Assembly: GCF_018619435.1 (NCBI RefSeq)
Contig: NZ_JAHFZF010000031.1
Location: 1-55,830 of the forward strand
Reading direction: 5' to 3'
Source of the DNA: Rhodoferax sp. U11-2br
Lineage (GTDB): Bacteria; Pseudomonadota; Gammaproteobacteria; Burkholderiales; Burkholderiaceae_C
DNA length: 55,830 nt
Each line of letters opens with the position of its first letter. Within the stretch, counting starts at the first letter, position 1. A model generated the notes under the pieces. The model saw only the letters and a program-made list of their open reading frames with translations, made no database searches and was not told the origin of the DNA. The translations under genes were made by a program, and so were the position numbers. Below, one piece after another: positions 1 to 9,615 of the stretch.

Positions 1-785
1 GGGTGGGCGGGCGTTATTCGGTCTGGTCGGCCATTGGCCTGCCATTGGCGATTGCCATTGGTGCGACCGGTTTCCGTGAGTTCCTCGCCGGTGCACACGA
101 CATGGACGAGCATTTCCGCACCGCCCCACTGGTGCAGAACCTGCCGGTGCGCCTGGGTCTTCTGGATGTCTGGTACCGCAACTTCCATGGCTTCACCAGC
201 CGCAGTGTGGCGCCTTACCACTGCGCCCTGAAACGTTACCCGGCCTACCTGCAACAGCTGGAGATGGAAAGCAACGGCAAACGTGTCGACGCCAGCGGCG
301 AAGCGTTGCCTTTTTCGACCTCTCCCGTGGTGTGGGGTGAACCCGGCACCAACGGCCAGCACGCCTACTTCCAGATGCTGCACCAGGGCACCGACGTGGT
401 GCCGGTGGAGTTTGTGGCGGTCAAGAAGCCGCTGCATAGCCTGCCCGGCCACCACACCCTGTTGCTGGCCAATGTGCTGGCCCAGGCGCAGGCGCTGATG
501 TTGGGCAAGGCCGATGCGGGTGGCCACAAACACTTCACCGGTAACCGGCCCAGCACCTTCTTGCTGTTGGATGAGCTGACCCCGACTTCGCTGGGTGCGC
601 TGATTGCCTTGCAGGAACACCGCGTGTTTGTCTCGGGCAGTCTTTGGGGCATCAACAGCTTTGACCAATGGGGTGTGGAGCTCGGCAAGGTCTTGGCCAA
701 GGACGTCGAGGCCCGTCTGCTCAGTGGCGACACAGCGGGGCTGGACGGCTCCACAGCGGGCTTGCTGGCCCGTTTGCAGGCTTGA
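1..785 (+). CDS. pgi: Glucose-6-phosphate isomerase, C-terminal part (cut by window edge)
   Basis: Cytoplasmic enzyme interconverting glucose-6-phosphate and fructose-6-phosphate. The reading frame is open from the first base, so the start codon lies upstream of the window; the GTG at position 3 is an internal valine. The visible 260 residues begin with the first PGI signature ([13 protein letters not shown]) and near the end carry the second ([11 protein letters not shown]), including the conserved lysine of the C-terminal catalytic segment. About half of a usual 520-550 residue enzyme is present. It ends 112 bases before a HAD phosphatase gene on the same strand, and the two may be co-transcribed. 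Identification is very secure. Confidence 0.97.
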   Translation, partial: VGGRYSVWSAIGLPLAIAIGATGFREFLAGAHDMDEHFRTAPLVQNLPVRLGLLDVWYRNFHGFTSRSVAPYHCALKRYPAYLQQLEMESNGKRVDASGEALPFSTSPVVWGEPGTNGQHAYFQMLHQGTDVVPVEFVAVKKPLHSLPGHHTLLLANVLAQAQALMLGKADAGGHKHFTGNRPSTFLLLDELTPTSLGALIALQEHRVFVSGSLWGINSFDQWGVELGKVLAKDVEARLLSGDTAGLDGSTAGLLARLQA

Positions 786-897
786 TCCCACACGCGGTGT
801 TGTTGGACACAACACCGCGCTCTGCCAACGGCAGAGGCCCAACCTGCCCGGCGCGGGCGCGGCGGCGTCAGGCCATGGCTTTTACAAGGATGTGTTC

Positions 898-1521
898 GTG
901 AACATTGTTTTTGACTTTGGTGCGGTGTTATTCACCTGGCAACCCGGCATCTTGCTGATGCAGACTTTCCCGCAGCGTGTGCGCACACCCGACGAGGCCG
1001 CGCAGCTGGCGCACCAGGTGTTTGGCCATGCCGACTGGCACGACTTTGACCGAGGCCTGCTGGAAACCGATGCGGTGGTGGCACGCACCGCCCTGCGGCT
1101 GGACTTGCCGCAGCAGGACTTGGCGGCCCTGGTGCAGGGCATTGGGGAACGCTTGACGGTGATGTCGGAGTCACTGGCGGTGTTGACGCAGTTGCACCAG
1201 CGCCGTCTGGCAGGCGATGGTGTGAGCGGTTTGTATTTCCTGTCCAACATGCCGGTGCTTTATGCCCGTTATCTGGAGCAACACCACCCGTTTTTGCAGT
1301 GGTTTGACGGCGGCATTTTTTCAGGAGATGTGCTGCAGATCAAACCGGACCCAGCCATTTACCAGCTGCTGCAAAGCCGCTACAGCCTGGCACCCGATCA
1401 CACCGTGTTCATCGACGACCTCCAACACAACATCACGACCGCCCAGTCGTTGGGTTGGCACGGCATCCATTTCACTTCAGCGCAGCAGTTGCAGGCGGAT
1501 CTGGCCCAGCTGGGCCTGTAG
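898..1521 (+). CDS. HAD-superfamily hydrolase, YihX-like sugar phosphatase
   Basis: A 207-residue haloacid dehalogenase family phosphatase, probably cytoplasmic. Motif I is FDFGAVLF with the nucleophile at Asp6. The usual second aspartate is replaced by Gly8, as in the YihX group (alpha-D-glucose-1-phosphatases, FDLGNV in E. coli). Motif II is the Ser of FLSNM, motif III the Lys of IKPDP, and motif IV the acidic pair in VFIDD. The frame runs further upstream into pgi, but the GTG at 898 has AAGGA about nine bases ahead of it and puts motif I at the N-terminus as in the family. The position behind pgi fits hexose-phosphate metabolism. The substrate is not shown by the sequence. Confidence 0.82.
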   Translation: MNIVFDFGAVLFTWQPGILLMQTFPQRVRTPDEAAQLAHQVFGHADWHDFDRGLLETDAVVARTALRLDLPQQDLAALVQGIGERLTVMSESLAVLTQLHQRRLAGDGVSGLYFLSNMPVLYARYLEQHHPFLQWFDGGIFSGDVLQIKPDPAIYQLLQSRYSLAPDHTVFIDDLQHNITTAQSLGWHGIHFTSAQQLQADLAQLGL

Positions 1522-1585
1522 CGCACCCACGCGCTCTGAAAGGCGGGTGTTCCCGCTGGCGACTTGGTGCCCATTCAGACGTGAG

Positions 1586-1633
1586 GTTATCAAGAAAAAT
1601 GCCCTCTAGCCCTTATGAATCAAGGGCGAGGAG
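1586..1633. repeat. Degenerate intergenic palindrome, copy 1 of a dispersed repeat
   Basis: GTTATCAA, one variable base, AAAAAT, five variable bases, then CTAGCCCTTAT, followed by an imperfect inverted half. GCCCTT (1609-1614) pairs with AAGGGC (1622-1627), with CTC/GAG outside. The same 31-base left part occurs at 47428-47458, where the palindrome is perfect. It lies between convergent genes just ahead of the rho-independent terminator at 1651. Confidence 0.7.
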
Positions 1634-1650
1634 CTTCTGAAACCATAGTA

Positions 1651-1687
1651 AAAAACCCCGCAAAGCTCGCGCTCTGCGGGGTTTTTT
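1651..1687. terminator. Bidirectional rho-independent terminator between the HAD gene and groEL
   Basis: AAAAACCCCGCA pairs with TGCGGGGTTTTTT around a short loop that can form an extra AGC/GCT pair. There is an A-run on one side and a T-run on the other, so it can end both the rightward pgi-HAD transcript and the leftward groESL transcript. Confidence 0.9.
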
Positions 1688-1819
1688 GTTGGTGAGTCGA
1701 GTGCCTTAAAAGCCACTCGACGCCGCATGGTGATCTACAGCTAGGCGTTTGGGCGCAGACAGTACCAGAGGTACGGCAAGCCCAAATAACGACGCTGTAG
1801 GTCGCCAGGCAAGGAGCTC

Positions 1820-3484
<1,665 letters not shown>

Positions 3485-3551
3485 TTAAGTGAAATGAGTC
3501 GCTAGCCCGCATGAATAAAGCGTAACCAGCTATCTATTTGGTATTGAGTGC

Positions 3552-3842
3552 TTACTTCTCGACGACTGCGAACAGGTCGTCTTCTTTCATGACCAACAGT
3601 TCGTCGCCATCGACCTTGACGGTCTGGCCGCTGTACTTGCCGAACAACACGCGGTCACCAACCTTTACGCTCATTGCGCCGAGTTCGCCCTTGTCGTTCT
3701 TCTTGCCAGGGCCAACGGCCAGCACTTCACCTTGATCAGGCTTTTCAGCAGCACTGTCAGGGATCACGATGCCAGAAGCGGTGCGGGTTTCGTTCTCAAC
3801 GCGCTTGACAATCACGCGATCGTGCAGGGGACGAAGTTTCAT
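3552..3842 (-). CDS. groS: Co-chaperonin GroES (Hsp10)
   Basis: A 96-residue lid protein of the GroEL chamber, full length for the family. It starts [19 protein letters not shown] and contains the mobile-loop region (residues about 17-35, [12 protein letters not shown]) that contacts GroEL. It is the first gene of the groES-groEL operon. On the minus strand an AGGAG-like ribosome site precedes the ATG at 3842. A perfect CIRCE operator and a good sigma-70 promoter lie 100-155 bases upstream. Confidence 0.98.
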   Translation of the reverse strand: MKLRPLHDRVIVKRVENETRTASGIVIPDSAAEKPDQGEVLAVGPGKKNDKGELGAMSVKVGDRVLFGKYSGQTVKVDGDELLVMKEDDLFAVVEK

Positions 3843-3943
3843 AAAGATCTCCTAAAGTTTGAAACAAGGTTAAAACGCAAACGCCAGCTGTGTCAGCGGG
3901 CTGTTGTTGTCTTGAAGAGATGTGTGTTCATCACACGGTGCTG

Positions 3944-3970
3944 TTAGCACTCATCTCTATCGAGTGCTAA
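3944..3970 (-). promoter_or_regulatory. CIRCE operator of groESL (HrcA binding site)
   Basis: TTAGCACTC, nine bases, GAGTGCTAA: a perfect match to the CIRCE consensus. The family rule is that HrcA binds here and represses groE at normal temperature. The element overlaps the transcription start side of the adjacent -10 box. Confidence 0.97.
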
Positions 3971-3997
3971 TGATAAGGGCGTTTGAAAGCTTTTCAA
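3970..3997 (-). promoter_or_regulatory. Predicted sigma-70 promoter of groESL
   Basis: On the minus strand TTGAAA (3997-3992), a 16-base spacer, then TATCAT (3975-3970), directly upstream of and touching CIRCE. CTTGAA followed 13 bases later by CCCTTAT could also be read as a poor heat-shock (sigma-32) promoter on the same DNA; the sigma-70 reading fits better. Confidence 0.75.
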
Positions 3998-4040
3998 GAG
4001 CCAGGCTGACAATTCCTGTCGTCTGCAAAACAACTTGTTG

Positions 4041-4085
4041 TCGAGTTTCAGCTAACTCAATAGTTTTCTCACTTAACTCGATAGT
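4041..4085 (+). promoter_or_regulatory. Tandem direct repeats, candidate operator of the exopolysaccharide operon
   Basis: TAACTCAATAGT (4053-4064) and TAACTCGATAGT (4074-4085) differ at one base and start exactly 21 bases apart, two helical turns. The inverse core TCGAGTT lies at 4041-4047 and again at 4359-4365, just before the ribosome site of the first eps gene. The binding protein is unknown. Confidence 0.45.
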
Positions 4086-4120
4086 GATCGCCCCGGACTC
4101 GAAGTGCAGCCTGCGTCGAC

Positions 4121-4156
4121 GTTTAGGGGTGTGAAGCGTACAGACACCCCGTAAAC
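4121..4156. other. Stem-loop in the eps leader region
   Basis: GTTTAGGGGTGT (4121-4132) pairs with ACACCCCGTAAAC (4144-4156), leaving one bulged base. There is no following T-run, so it is not a clear terminator. Confidence 0.5.
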
Positions 4157-4388
4157 CTAAACGGTAGCCATTGAATTCACGAAGTGATGATCACGGCGTT
4201 GACTGAGGGGCTCCATAAAGCTGCCCTTCAATTCACACCTGCAGTTCCAAATTGCCGGCATTTCTGGCGGAAACGTCTGGTCCCAGTTCGACATCTACTT
4301 TTGCAGTGTGTGGCCGAGCGCACATACGCCCCGGCTTCGATTAATTAACGTTGCCCAATCGAGTTTCTGTGAGGGTCAGAGGATGAAC

Positions 4389-4763
4389 ATGTCTACTGGA
4401 AGAGTCCGACTGGCACTGGCGCTTGCCGTGTTTGTGTTGATGAGCTATATCACGGCAAAACCCGGCGTCGATGTGTCTCATTCGGTCATTGCTTCGGTCG
4501 CAGCACCCAAAGCCATTGGGGCGGCTTTGAAACGTCTGGAACCCCGTCTATCTGAAAGTCTGGTGACTGGACCCGTGGGAATCAAGGATGGCCGGCCATT
4601 GGCTGCAACGGGTTTGTCCTCCGAAGTGGGCCCCGACAACCAGTCGTTGCAGGAAGACGATGCGACAAAAACCTATGCGCTGGTTTTGTCGTCTCTGGGA
4701 ATACTTCTCGCGATTGCTTTGCTGCGCCTGACGAGAACGCGTTCCATGCGGTCGCCACTGTGA
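4389..4763 (+). CDS. Small two-helix membrane protein opening the exopolysaccharide operon
   Basis: I do not recognise a family for this 124-residue protein. It has a hydrophobic N-terminal helix (about residues 8-22), a polar middle of about 70 residues with no cysteine or obvious motif, and a hydrophobic C-terminal helix (about 96-112) ending in an arginine-rich tail. That suggests both ends are anchored in the inner membrane with a periplasmic middle. Two ATGs lie in frame (4383 and 4389); AGAGG at 4378-4382 is correctly spaced only for 4389. Its stop overlaps the GTG of epsF, so translation is probably coupled. A partner or assembly role for EpsF is a guess from position alone. Confidence 0.65.
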   Translation: MSTGRVRLALALAVFVLMSYITAKPGVDVSHSVIASVAAPKAIGAALKRLEPRLSESLVTGPVGIKDGRPLAATGLSSEVGPDNQSLQEDDATKTYALVLSSLGILLAIALLRLTRTRSMRSPL

Positions 4764-6211
4764 GCCTGCAACGTCTTTTTCTGGTCTTGCGCGGACGCTG
4801 GAAAACCGTGCTTGGGGTGTTGCTGAGTGTGATGGTCCTGTCTATCGCGTTCAACCTCCTGATGCCGCGCAAATACACGTCCGAGGCCGCCGTCATGGTC
4901 GATGCCCGACCGGCCGACCCTGTACTCGGCGAAGTGCTTCCTGTCGTCGCGCCGTCGAGTGTGATGTCGACACAGGTGGACATCATCCTGTCCGATCGCG
5001 TGGCGCAAAGGGCCGTCGTCTTGCTCAAGCTCGATCAGGATGAACAGGCGCGCATTCAATGGCTCGAACAGACCCAAGGTCGGGGCTCGCTGCAGGCCTG
5101 GCTGGCTGCGCCTCTGAAGCGTGACCTGAAGGTCATGCCGACGCATGAGAGCAACGTCGTCTCCATCGTCTTCACGTCCCGACATCCCAAAATGGCGGCC
5201 GATGTCGCAAACGCTTTTGCCCAGGCCTACATCGATACCAATCTCGATCTGAAGATCGCCTCGGCCACGCAATACAACCAATGGTTCAGCGAGCGTACCC
5301 GGTCATTTCGCGACAAGCTCGAAGCGGCGCAGTTGCGGCTTTCGAGCTTCCAGCAATCCAATCGCATCGTCGTCGCTGATGAAAAACTGGACGTTGAAAC
5401 CGCCCGATTGACCGAGTTGTCAACCCAACTGGTCGAGGCCCAGACGCAACGCGCTACAACCCGGGGCCGGCAAAGCCAGGCCGGTGCGGCGAACATCCTT
5501 CCCGAGGTAATCGGCAATGGCCTGATCCAGTCCCTTAAGACCCGGCTCGCCGAGCTCGAGGGGCAACGTCAGCAATTGGCGCTTCGCCTTCGTGAGACCC
5601 ATCCGGATTACGTCGACCTGGTGACCAAGGTCGCTGCTCTGCGGACCCAAATCGCCAGCGAAACCAGCCGGATCGCCAGCTCGCTTGGCATCGCAGACCG
5701 GATGAATGCCGCGCGCGCGGCCGAAATTGACAGCTCTCTGGATGCCCAAAAGAAGAAAGTTCTGGCCCTGCGCGCGCAACGTGACAGTGTGGCTGTACTC
5801 CAGCGTGACGTGGAATCGGCCAGACGCGACTACGACATGGTGAGCCAGCGCTTGGCGCAAACCAGTCTCGAAAGCCAGATGCCGCAAACCAATGTCGCGA
5901 TGCTGACCATGGCCACCGAGCCTTTCAGTCCGTCCAGCCCAAAAGTGGCTCTCAATACGGCCTTGTCATTGTTGTTCGGCGGTTTGCTTGGCATGGGCCT
6001 AGCCCTGTTGCTTGAGCTGCTCAACCGTCGCCTGCGCAGCGCGTCGGACCTGTCGGAATGGCTCAATGTGCCCGTCCTGGTGGTGCTGAACAAGAAGGGC
6101 ATACCTCACCAGCTGTTCGCTCCGGCTGGCTCTGCCCCTGGCTACCTGGCCCGCCTGTCTCACGGTTTGCCGCAGACCCTGGTCAGGGGAATTTCCCCCC
6201 GGTCCGTTTAG
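4760..6211 (+). CDS. epsF: Polysaccharide chain-length determinant EpsF (Wzz/PCP family)
   Basis: A 483-residue inner-membrane polysaccharide co-polymerase that sets polymer length together with Wzy and the EpsG kinase. Two membrane helices frame the protein (residues about 15-35 and 395-415, with PxxP-like SPSSPK before the second). Between them lie the Wzz domain and a long coiled-coil periplasmic stretch rich in Gln, Arg and Glu (about 160-370). The order and length match the EpsF type found in Burkholderiales and methylotroph exopolysaccharide clusters. The GTG start at 4760 overlaps the stop of the small membrane protein. The kinase is a separate gene downstream rather than fused as in Wzc. 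Confidence 0.9.
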   Translation: MSLQRLFLVLRGRWKTVLGVLLSVMVLSIAFNLLMPRKYTSEAAVMVDARPADPVLGEVLPVVAPSSVMSTQVDIILSDRVAQRAVVLLKLDQDEQARIQWLEQTQGRGSLQAWLAAPLKRDLKVMPTHESNVVSIVFTSRHPKMAADVANAFAQAYIDTNLDLKIASATQYNQWFSERTRSFRDKLEAAQLRLSSFQQSNRIVVADEKLDVETARLTELSTQLVEAQTQRATTRGRQSQAGAANILPEVIGNGLIQSLKTRLAELEGQRQQLALRLRETHPDYVDLVTKVAALRTQIASETSRIASSLGIADRMNAARAAEIDSSLDAQKKKVLALRAQRDSVAVLQRDVESARRDYDMVSQRLAQTSLESQMPQTNVAMLTMATEPFSPSSPKVALNTALSLLFGGLLGMGLALLLELLNRRLRSASDLSEWLNVPVLVVLNKKGIPHQLFAPAGSAPGYLARLSHGLPQTLVRGISPRSV

Positions 6212-6263
6212 GGTCCGCTGACGCCGACCGCCGCCCCGCTACCCGCACCCAGGAAACACATTG

Positions 6264-7124
6264 ATGAAATTGAGCCAGCCCCACGCTGTGGAAGAGTTCC
6301 CGGTGCCATTGCGGACCCTGGGCGCCATCCTGATTGAGGCCGGACGCCTGAGTCCTGCCCAAGCCGTTCTGGTCATGCAATTGCAAAAACAGCAGGGCCT
6401 GCGGTTTGGCGACGCCGCATGTCAGTTGGGCATTCTTCAGGCCGAAGACATCCGGTTTGGGCTGTCGCTCCAGTTTGAACACAGCAGCCTGGCCAGCGGC
6501 GATGCGTCCGTCGCCAGCGAGGTGATGGCCGCCTTCGGTTCGCAACATCCTCTGGTGGAAGGTCTGCGCGATCTGCGGTCCCAGGTGATGTTGCGCTGGA
6601 CGGCACAGCCAGCGCGGCCAAAAAGCCTGGCCCTGGTCAGCGCCCGACGAGGTGAAGGCAAAAGCTTCATCGCGGCCAACCTGGCCGTGCTGTTTTCACA
6701 ACTGGGGCTGCGCACCTTGCTGATCGACGCCGACCTGATGCATCCGCGCCAGCATGACTTGTTTCGGCTCGACAACCGCGTCGGACTGAGCTCGGTGCTC
6801 GGCGGCCTGACCGGCTTGCAGGCGGCCGTATCGCTAGAGAAGCTGCCCGGCCTGGTGCTGCTGCCGGCCGGACCGACCGCGCCGAATCCACGCGAACTGC
6901 TGTCCCGGCCACTGCTTCCGAGCCTGTTGTCCCAAGCCATCCAGGCCTTCGACGTGGTGCTGGTTGATACCCCTTCAGCCGCGCTCCCCGACGCCCTGAT
7001 GATTGCCTCCAACGTTGGTGCGAGCATTTTGGTGAGCCGCCCCAATGCCGCCACCGTCGCGCAATCGGCCGCTTTGGCGGGATCGCTTGACAACCTCTTT
7101 GGCGCCGTCGTCAACGAGTTTTAG
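6264..7124 (+). CDS. epsG: Chain-length-linked tyrosine kinase EpsG (BY-kinase)
   Basis: A 286-residue cytoplasmic bacterial tyrosine kinase. Residues about 15-75 resemble the small MshEN/GspE N-terminal domain seen in this kinase type. The kinase core has Walker A SARRGEGKS (126-134, Lys133), Walker A' LLIDAD (152-157) and Walker B VVLVD (231-235). The protein stops soon after the core and shows no tyrosine-rich C-terminal cluster, unlike Wzc or CapB, so autophosphorylation in a tail is not evident. The start is the ATG at 6264, with AGGAAA upstream; a TTG one codon earlier is less likely. It sits 52 bases after epsF, its expected membrane activator. Confidence 0.88.
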   Translation: MKLSQPHAVEEFPVPLRTLGAILIEAGRLSPAQAVLVMQLQKQQGLRFGDAACQLGILQAEDIRFGLSLQFEHSSLASGDASVASEVMAAFGSQHPLVEGLRDLRSQVMLRWTAQPARPKSLALVSARRGEGKSFIAANLAVLFSQLGLRTLLIDADLMHPRQHDLFRLDNRVGLSSVLGGLTGLQAAVSLEKLPGLVLLPAGPTAPNPRELLSRPLLPSLLSQAIQAFDVVLVDTPSAALPDALMIASNVGASILVSRPNAATVAQSAALAGSLDNLFGAVVNEF

Positions 7125-7136
7125 AGCCTGAGCACG

Positions 7137-8417
7137 ATGTCCGTCATTTCTCTTGCGGTCTCCGCCCAAACCCGTCGTGCCGGCCTGCTCGCCAGCCAGA
7201 CAGGCTTGTTGCCGCAGGCCAAGGGCAGGCGTTGGGCGCTGTTGCTGCTCTACACCCCTTTGCTCGCCAGCACCTTGCTGGCCAAGCTGTCGGTGCCGCC
7301 TTTTGCCGCCCAGTCACTGAGCATTGCCTACCTGTTCATCCTGCTGGCCATGGTGCTGGGCCTGCTGCTGGGCTATCTGCGGCTGGACACCGCCCGGCTG
7401 AGCTTTTTTCTGCTGTTTATCGGCTGCATCGGCACGATTCAGGTCTTCAGCACCGAGTCCTTCTCGCTGGCTTCGATGTTGTTGCTGGTCACCCTCTATT
7501 CCGCCTATGTGCTGTGTCTGCCAAGCCAGGACCAGAACGGCGAGCAGGCGATGCACTTCTTCCTCCAGCTGGCCAGTGTTCTGGCGCTGGCCGGGATTGC
7601 CCAATACGGCGTGCAACTGGCGTTTGGTGCCCGCTTTGCCTTCCCCGTTGAGAATTTTGTCCCCGATGCCTTCCTGATTCATGGCTTCAATGCGCAGGCG
7701 CCGATTGCTTATGGCGACGCGACCTTCCGCGTCAACGGCATTGTTTTCGCCGAGCCATCGTTCTTCAGCCAGTTCATGGCTGTTGCCATCGTCATCGAAC
7801 TGCTGACCCACAATCGGCTGGCAAATGTGGCCCTGTATGCCCTGGCGCTGATGCTGTCTTACTCGGGCACGGGCGTTCTGGTGCTGGCGGTGTGCGGCCC
7901 CCTGGTCCTGATCACCCGACGTCATTGGGGGCTGGCCTGGCTGACGCTCGGCGGGAGCTTACTGCTGGTCGTCTTGGGAAGCTACCTTGACCTTGACAAA
8001 TTCACTGGCCGCATTGGCGAGTTCGGCTCGACGCGCTCAAGTGCGTCTGCCCGGTTCATCAGCGGCTTTTGGGTGTTCGAGCAATACCTGTGGCCCTATC
8101 CCATGAAGGCGCTGTTTGGTTACGGCGCCGGGGCGTTTCCCAATTACGCGATCCGTATGCCGTTTCCGGTTGCCGAAATGACGCTGTTCAAGATGGTTTT
8201 CGAGTACGGCGTCCTCGGCGCAACACTTTACTTCTGCTTCATTTTTTACTGCGTTTTTCGCTCCACTGCGCCGATCCTGGTCCGACTCGCGGTGGCGCTG
8301 ACGCTGCTGCTCAACGGACCCTTCGTGCCGTTTTTCCATGGCATGGCGCTGAGCCTGCTGGTCTGGCCCCAAAGGCCGGATCCAGACACTCTGGCGCCAT
8401 CGCGCGCATCCCCCTAA
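7137..8417 (+). CDS. Wzy-like polysaccharide polymerase / O-antigen ligase family membrane protein
   Basis: A 426-residue multi-pass inner-membrane protein with roughly ten to twelve hydrophobic helices and a periplasmic loop around residues 170-215. That loop includes FRVNGIVFAEPSFFSQF, typical of the O-antigen polymerase/ligase family. In a Wzx/Wzy cluster its expected job is to join undecaprenyl-linked repeat units on the periplasmic face. No other polymerase candidate lies in the operon. It follows epsG by 12 bases. Members of this family diverge quickly, so polymerase rather than ligase is inferred from context. Confidence 0.75.
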   Translation: MSVISLAVSAQTRRAGLLASQTGLLPQAKGRRWALLLLYTPLLASTLLAKLSVPPFAAQSLSIAYLFILLAMVLGLLLGYLRLDTARLSFFLLFIGCIGTIQVFSTESFSLASMLLLVTLYSAYVLCLPSQDQNGEQAMHFFLQLASVLALAGIAQYGVQLAFGARFAFPVENFVPDAFLIHGFNAQAPIAYGDATFRVNGIVFAEPSFFSQFMAVAIVIELLTHNRLANVALYALALMLSYSGTGVLVLAVCGPLVLITRRHWGLAWLTLGGSLLLVVLGSYLDLDKFTGRIGEFGSTRSSASARFISGFWVFEQYLWPYPMKALFGYGAGAFPNYAIRMPFPVAEMTLFKMVFEYGVLGATLYFCFIFYCVFRSTAPILVRLAVALTLLLNGPFVPFFHGMALSLLVWPQRPDPDTLAPSRASP

Positions 8418-8436
8418 CCGACGAAGGAGCGTACCG

Positions 8437-9615
8437 ATGCAAGTCTTTTTCCTTGGGCTGGGAGCTATTTTCCTGCTGCTCGCCTTTCACCCCTTTGTCA
8501 GCTATCCGCTGTCGCTGCTGCTCATCAAGCGCCTGAAAAGGCCGCCCCGGACTGGCCCCGGCCCCGGACAGGTCGATGTGCCCAGTTTTGCCATTTGCAT
8601 GTGTGCCTACAACGAAGAGGCGGTGATTGACGCCAAGATGCGCAATCTGCTGGCGCTGCGTCAACTCGACCCGACCCTCGAAATCCTTGTCCACGTCGAC
8701 GCCGCAAGCGACCGGACCGCCGAGCTTCTTGGCGCCTATGCCGACCGCATCGTGTTGCAGGTTGGGACCGAGCGCCTAGGCAAAACCGCCGGCATGAACA
8801 GTCTGGTGGCCCGAAGCACGGCCTCGATCGTCGTCTTCACCGACGCCAATGTGATGCTTGACGGCCTGGCCCTGCAACATCTGCGCCGCCATTTTGACGA
8901 CCCGGGAGTTGGCTGCGTCTGTGGCAACCTGGTCTATGTGAACGCCGGTGATTCGGTCACTGCCGCTACCGGTTCGCTCTATTGGTGCTTTGAGGAAGCG
9001 ATCAAACGGCTGGAGGGTGCCACCGGATCGGTGATGGGCGCCGACGGCTCCATGTTTGCCATCCGCAGCAGTCTGCATCACCCGCCGCCGCCCAACATCA
9101 TCGATGACATGTACATCTCCTTCATGATCCTGTGTGATGGCTACCGGATTGTCCAGGCCACCGACGTGCGCGCCTACGAGAAATCCGCCACGTCGGCCGG
9201 CGAAGAATTTCGCCGCAAGCAGCGCATAGCCTGTCAGGCGCTGAATGTCCACCGTCTGCTGTGGCCGCGGCTGCGCCAGCTCGATGCCCTGAGCTTGTAC
9301 AAATACCTGTCGCACAAGCTGTTGCGCTGGCTGTGCATCTACCTGCTGGTGCTTGCGTTCGCCTGTTTCGAGACGGCAATTGTGCTGGCGGGGCAAGGCC
9401 CGGCAGCGCTGGCCTTGGCGGCCCTGGCGCTGCTGGTGCTGGTGATTGGCTGGCGCTTCCCGATTAAACCGTTTTCCCAGATTTTTGACATCCTGACGGT
9501 GCTGACCGCGGTTGGACTTGGCGTCTGGCGGTCCCTGCGTGGTGAACAGTTTCAGACCTGGACACCAGCGGCTTCCGTGCGCCAGACATCACCGGGCAAA
9601 GGAGCAGGCTCATGA
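8437..9615 (+). CDS. Family 2 glycosyltransferase with C-terminal membrane helices
   Basis: A 392-residue processive-type GT-A enzyme. It has an N-terminal membrane anchor (about residues 3-25), a nucleotide-sugar domain with ILVHVDAASD and the metal-binding VVFTDAN (DxD-type), an acceptor-site segment GADGSMFAIRSS, and the EEFRRKQRIACQ stretch in the place of the QxxRW motif. Two or three C-terminal helices follow (about 290-355). It probably adds one sugar to the lipid-linked repeat on the cytoplasmic face. GGAG lies ahead of the ATG. Its stop overlaps the next start (ATGA). Confidence 0.86.
   Translation: MQVFFLGLGAIFLLLAFHPFVSYPLSLLLIKRLKRPPRTGPGPGQVDVPSFAICMCAYNEEAVIDAKMRNLLALRQLDPTLEILVHVDAASDRTAELLGAYADRIVLQVGTERLGKTAGMNSLVARSTASIVVFTDANVMLDGLALQHLRRHFDDPGVGCVCGNLVYVNAGDSVTAATGSLYWCFEEAIKRLEGATGSVMGADGSMFAIRSSLHHPPPPNIIDDMYISFMILCDGYRIVQATDVRAYEKSATSAGEEFRRKQRIACQALNVHRLLWPRLRQLDALSLYKYLSHKLLRWLCIYLLVLAFACFETAIVLAGQGPAALALAALALLVLVIGWRFPIKPFSQIFDILTVLTAVGLGVWRSLRGEQFQTWTPAASVRQTSPGKGAGS

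Larger units (their letters stand above)
3998..4388. other. Intergenic region between groES control elements and the exopolysaccharide operon
   Basis: About 390 bases without a supportable gene. It is more A+T-rich than its flanks and holds the direct repeats at 4053-4085, a stem-loop at 4121-4156, and presumably the promoter of the exopolysaccharide operon. I could not place that promoter with confidence. Confidence 0.7.

Noticed and set aside
604..897. N-terminal extension of the HAD frame into pgi
   Set aside because: It overlaps pgi, has no homology-like content, and the GTG at 898 with AAGGA fits the HAD N-terminus.
4413..4430. TGGCAC...TTGC resembling a sigma-54 promoter
   Set aside because: The spacing is one base too long and it lies inside the coding region of the first eps gene.
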